From positions 55,783,401 to 55,847,400 of the forward strand of contig OX365948.1 in assembly GCA_947247005.1 (NCBI GenBank): 64,000 nt of DNA, read 5' to 3'. The translations under genes and the position numbers were made by a program. Numbering within the stretch: the stretch's first letter is position 1; every line of letters begins with the position of its first letter. This DNA comes from Spisula solida (Eukaryota > Mollusca > Bivalvia > Venerida > Mactridae). Shown in pieces: positions 59,992 through 64,000 of this stretch. The notes under the pieces are model-generated. The model was given only the letters and a program-made list of their open reading frames with translations, was not told where the DNA came from and searched no databases.

Positions 59992-60505
59992 TTCGGCATC
60001 AGCAGCCAAAGGTACGAAATGGACATCTACTGTTTACTTCGACCCACTAGCGAAAGGAAATGTTCGCATGAGTTACATACTTACTAATGATGTGTTGCTG
60101 TCAACGCTTCCTGATTTTGTTGGAGTTAACGATAAGATTAAGCAAGTTACTGTCTATAAAGTTCCCTTCACCACATGGCAGATCACTGACTTCCTTTTCT
60201 ATCACAACTTCGTTCTCTTAGAGACCACCGATAACTGGTGGTGGACCATTGAGAAGAACAGTGAAGGTATCACCATTCAGAGAGGTGATCGCCGAGATTA
60301 TGTGAAGGATTTCTACCGTCGGAAGTTGAGGTACAGCAGAATAGAACGAGTTGTTGCCGACAGCGGAAGACGCACTGTAATGCAGTTAATAAAATGGTTA
60401 CACGACGAAGATGAATTGCATAAGAAATATAATTATCTTTGGAGCAATTGTAAACATTTTGCAAAAAGGGTTTTCGACGAAGTAGCGAAAACAAAAGAGT
60501 TTTAA
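59992..60505 (+). CDS. LRAT/NlpC-P60-like unnamed family, paralogue B, 3' exon
   Basis: The exon follows acceptor attgtttttcag (ending 59991) in phase 2, encodes 170 residues and ends KEF with TAA at 60503-60505. It begins SASAAKGTKW, which could be the end of a signal peptide from an upstream exon. Then STVYFDPLAK, VTVYKVPFTTWQITDF, YHNFVLLETTDNWWW, IEKNSEGITIQR, basic FYRRKLRYSR, MQLIKWLHDEDEL and NYLWSNCKHFAKRVF. His in the fourth block and Cys in SNCKHF are candidates for a permuted papain-like catalytic pair. The invariant WWW-x-IEKNSEGITIQR between the paralogues is the strongest family signature. Function unknown; whether it is enzymatic is not shown by the sequence. Confidence 0.75.
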
Positions 60506-60883
60506 TTCTGTGGCACTTAAATTATGGGTTTTTATATACCAAAGGACTCACCCACTTCATCGGAATAACTTTTTACCTAGTCGATTAATTTCGATGGGAT
60601 TTTGCATGGAGGTAGTTCTAACAATGCTGTCGATGAATGTAATTACTTTATGAAGATATCGAAAGACAAATTTTGTTTTTGATACCATGAAAATCTTACC
60701 ACTTTAGTACAAATACACCTTTCTAAGATAACATGAAATTTATAAAATAATATTTATGTTTACTCTTTATCAATGATACAGTTACCTGTGCTCATGACAA
60801 CGTAACATAACATAACGTAACGAAGGTAACAAACAAAAACAAACACAATATAACATAACAAACATGAACTTCTTATTTGTTAC

Positions 60884-61285
60884 TAGAGTCCCATTATGCC
60901 TTAAATGGCTAGTTTCAAAAAGGAATAACTTGGCAACCTATCTGCAGAATGATGCATTTTGAGCACTTTAGTTGAGTTCCAAAGGTGGAAAACACCATTA
61001 GATGGAAGAAAACGAAATAAAGCCCCCAGGTGGTTTGTAAATGTAAAGAAATGTAAACAATAAATGCATAATTTAAAGTCTAAGGGGAGCAACTCTTGCA
61101 AAATTAGTATTTTGTCATCCATACAATTTACTAAATGTGATTTTTGGGATACTATTTTGACAGATATAGATGACATTCTGTCGTCAATTATAGGTAATTT
61201 GTGAAAAAACATCCTATTTTTTTGTATTTAGTATTTTTTACTGGATGTTCTGGGAAAATGTTTGGGAGAGATAATGTGACTTTAA
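60884..61285 (+). mobile_element. Family A short inverted-repeat element, copy 4
   Basis: Aligns with 11150-11555 and 17649-18053. The left TTAA has changed to CTAG-like; the right TTAA is kept. Confidence 0.7.
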
Positions 61286-61318
61286 TGAAAGTCCTGTAAG
61301 CTAAAGTAAACGTGTTAT

Positions 61319-61715
61319 TATACCCCCCGCACAACGAGTTGTAAGGGGGGTATACTGGATTCAGCTTGTCTGTCTGTCCGTCCGTAGACGCATTCTTGTG
61401 GACGTAACTCCTCCTACAGTTTTTGCAGCATTTGCTTCAAAGTTTAACATATGAACAACCTCAACATGTAGATGTGCATAAAGGAAAGAATTTGCGCTGC
61501 GACGATTTTTGACAGAATTATGGCCCTTTGTACTTTTATGCACTATACAATATATAGTGAACAGTTCTTGTGGACGCAACTCCTACAGTTTTTGCAGCAT
61601 TTGCTTCAAACTTTAACAGATGAACAACCTCAACATGTAGATGTACATAAAAAAAAGAATTAGCCGCAATGATTTTTGCCACGCGGGGGTATATTAGTCT
61701 GCCGAATGGCGACAG
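61319..61715 (+). repeat. Dispersed element with cgcacaacgagttgtaaggg start
   Basis: ccccgcacaacgagttgtaa through gtctgtctgtccgtccgtag, gttcttgtggacgcaactcc and a second tcctacagtttttgcagcat tandem unit, ending attagtctgccgaatggcga. Reverse copy at 38062-38322. Confidence 0.65.
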
Positions 61716-61876
61716 TTATAGTTAGCATCTACTCTAGGGTCCGGCCCTTAGCAGTAGGTTCTGTCAGTTAGTGTACTTCTGTTACAAGGTATTTTCAAAC
61801 GTTTCTATTATTGAAGGTTTACTGTAAACGATACATTTTCCCTTGAAACATGATAAACATATGCAACTTACAGTAC

Positions 61877-61986
61877 TATAAATAGAAACACGTATATAAA
61901 TAGAAACACGTATATAAATAGAAACACGTATATAAATAGAAACACGTATATAAATAGAAACACGTATATAAATAGAAACACGTATA
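61877..61986. repeat. 18-bp tandem repeat, six perfect units
   Basis: Unit tataaatagaaacacgta, each unit carrying a TATAAATA TATA-box-like octamer. Flanking sequence is non-repetitive. Confidence 0.9.
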
Positions 61987-62871
61987 TTATCATCTGTACA
62001 ATACTACGTTATACACACAGTGTAAGATATATATAGTCCAGTTAGGATATTGTGACAGTGACGTTGCAGTTTATGTGTACGCAAAAAATCACAACCATTG
62101 TCTAAACAGGTGGAGCGAAGTTTAGTATGTTAGTTTAGCATTGAAATTATTATAATAGTTGTTTGTACAGTATAAGCCTTTATAATTGGTTTTACATTGT
62201 TATAGTGGACTCGACCGCTGCGTCACTGGATTTTTATCCTGACTGGACTATAACTTCAACGCGATAAATTGCAATACAAAAACAAACACAGAATCTGCTA
62301 TATTTATCGTTTCTGAATATTTAGGAGCATGCAAACTTTATATGTTGTGCCAAATGTTTGAATGCTTTCATAGGCAAATGTTACGGTCCTTGATTTTAAC
62401 CCATAACAAAAATATAGGCAATTTTGTGTTTGTTTTTGTACAGAACGGAGAGTTGACATGATCCTCGACCCTGTATTAGAATAGTCTAACAGCTGATACA
62501 TTGTTTATATTTATACATAACTCTGGTTGTATGTTTTCAGTATAAGAGGGGAATGTCAGAAAGACGCTCGATGTGTAATATAGTCAAATTCATTCAGGTC
62601 TGTCACTTACATACAAACATTACAATGTTATAACATTGTATTTGTATTGTTTTAAACATTTTAATTGAAGAAAAAGGCAGTGGAACCCAGTACCTTATTT
62701 ATTTATTAAGCTACATAATACGCAAATGATCTATTAAAATAAGACATTAATAAGAGAAAGTGCAATGTTTATGTACACAATGTTATGTAAACTAGTGACT
62801 GACCCGAATAATCGATTTATACACAAATCTAAAGATAGATAATGCACGAGTTGCACGCGGGAATTGATGTA
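61987..62871. other. Intergenic, no gene seen
   Basis: AT-rich, no splice-supported ORF. gttgacatgatcctcgaccc at 62453 recalls the 4200-4440 repeat but the match is short. Confidence 0.45.
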
Positions 62872-63882
62872 CGAGGGTCATTCAATATATTCGTAGACAA
62901 TCTTTCTCATTTCATTATTATTGCGTTTTAAAAATAATTTCTTATAACATTACAAACAGTAACTCATTACCAACAGTCAATGCAAATTTATCTTCAATAA
63001 TGCAAACTAGTAGCATGTCATCAGCCACTGTATTACCATGGAAACGCGTCACCACCCCCGACCGACGTAACGTGTCTTTTTCATTTGTTAAACTAGTTAT
63101 AAATTCCGATTAAGTTGATATACATTCCGATGTTTCTGCCAGATTATTACCAAATATTATCTTGTGGTTTCATGAAAGTATGAAGTTATTTGGACGTCTA
63201 AGTGAGAATTAAAAACTGTTTTATCAAGGCGAGTCGCGTTTTCAATAACCTCAAAATGCTTATTTCTTTACACACGGAAATTCATACGGCTATTGAATTG
63301 CGCATAGGGCTTTGAAAAACACAACAGACACACACAAGCTGCTACAGAGAGCGAAAGGAGAACATCCAGCATGTAGTGGTATTGTCTTTAAGTGGCAAAA
63401 ACAAATTTCTGAAGAGCAGCATGGTATTTAAAACGGTACATGGATGTGCAGATAGGCAGACGTAGTGACGTTTCACGCAACGTCTGTCGAAATGAGCGAG
63501 GTGTTTTCGTATTTTTATACAACCATTAAGCCAAGCCTTAATCCTTAATTTAGACTACATAAGATATTGTGGAATATATGTTAAATCATATACAATTTGA
63601 ATGGTTATGTTTAATTCAATGTTAATAACATAATTTCATTTCGGGCTACCATTTGAGAATCACCAAAATGTCAATAACGTCGCTGACGTCAGATCATAAA
63701 TTGCGGTGTGTGGTGGTATCGGTATGATGATATTTATATTTTAGCCATATTTTCTTTAAAAATTCGTTGTCTCAATCAATATTTTCAGCACTTGTGTCGG
63801 AAAGGCTGTAGTTTTTTAGGCTGTTTTTTCTCTCTGTGTGATCATAATTAACACCGTCTACGAATTTATTGAATGACCCACG
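62872..63882 (+). mobile_element. Mariner-like transposon relic
   Basis: The left end CGAGGGTCATTCAATATATT and the inverted right end CGTGGGTCATTCAATAAATT both continue CGTAGAC. A left TA flank is present; the right flank has mutated. At 63330-63420, DTHKLLQRAKGEHPACSG and VFKWQKQISEE followed by a stop resemble the N-terminal helix-turn-helix of mariner transposases. No catalytic domain remains in the 1 kb. Confidence 0.65.
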
Positions 63883-64000
63883 TTTTCAACGCAAGAACCT
63901 TGTAATATATTCATGCATAAAGGTCAGGATCAATTCAAATTCTCCGTACAGTAACTTGGTGTATGGAAAATATTTTCCGAGGTTGTTTATCTTGACAAGT

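Overview
This window is animal nuclear DNA, most likely from a bivalve mollusc. Coding exons are small, AT-rich introns are long, and splice sites are canonical GT-AG. A nuclear tRNA-Asn is present, and much of the rest is transposon debris: LINE relics, Tc1/mariner and PIF/Harbinger-like elements, many short inverted-repeat elements, and (CCGT)n-containing dispersed repeats. I cannot name the species from sequence alone.

Layout. (1) 158-10488, + strand: the 3' two thirds of a POGLUT2/POGLUT3-type (KDELC family) ER protein O-glucosyltransferase. It has seven exons in the window and ends in a KYEL ER-retrieval-like tetrapeptide. Its second visible exon (914-972) carries a frameshifting internal deletion of about 19 nt, so this copy may be a broken allele or an assembly error. 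(2) 12615-12688, - strand: tRNA-Asn(GUU). (3) 14132-16335: a Tc1-like transposon with TA-flanked inverted ends and a dead transposase. (4) 16440-25823, + strand: a complete cGAS-like receptor (cGLR) of 416 residues in four coding exons plus a probable 5' UTR exon. All catalytic residues are present. The DNA-binding zinc ribbon of vertebrate cGAS is absent and replaced by an acidic loop, and the protein ends in a perfect CaaX box, CVIL. Intron 2 holds a 2.1-kb foldback palindrome and a mariner relic; intron 3 holds a dense cluster of TTCNNGAA palindromes. (5) From about 25835: a sense-strand LINE relic beginning about a dozen bases after the cGLR stop. (6) 31450-34208: an RTE-like LINE relic. 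(7) 38757-39261 (-) and 59992-60505 (+): large exons of two paralogues of an unnamed family with an LRAT-like His...Asn-Cys pattern, sharing the same phase-2 intron. (8) 45557-51428: a PIF/Harbinger-like element with terminal inverted repeats and a 3-bp CTG target duplication, containing a 1.2-kb array of a 25-bp repeat. The remainder is repeats and sequence in which I see no gene.

The most interesting system is the cGLR: a predicted cyclic-nucleotide-producing innate immune sensor with a C-terminal prenylation signal. This parallels the prenylated CTIL isoform of vertebrate OAS1, which is a related nucleotidyltransferase. It would place a cGAS-like sensor on membranes.
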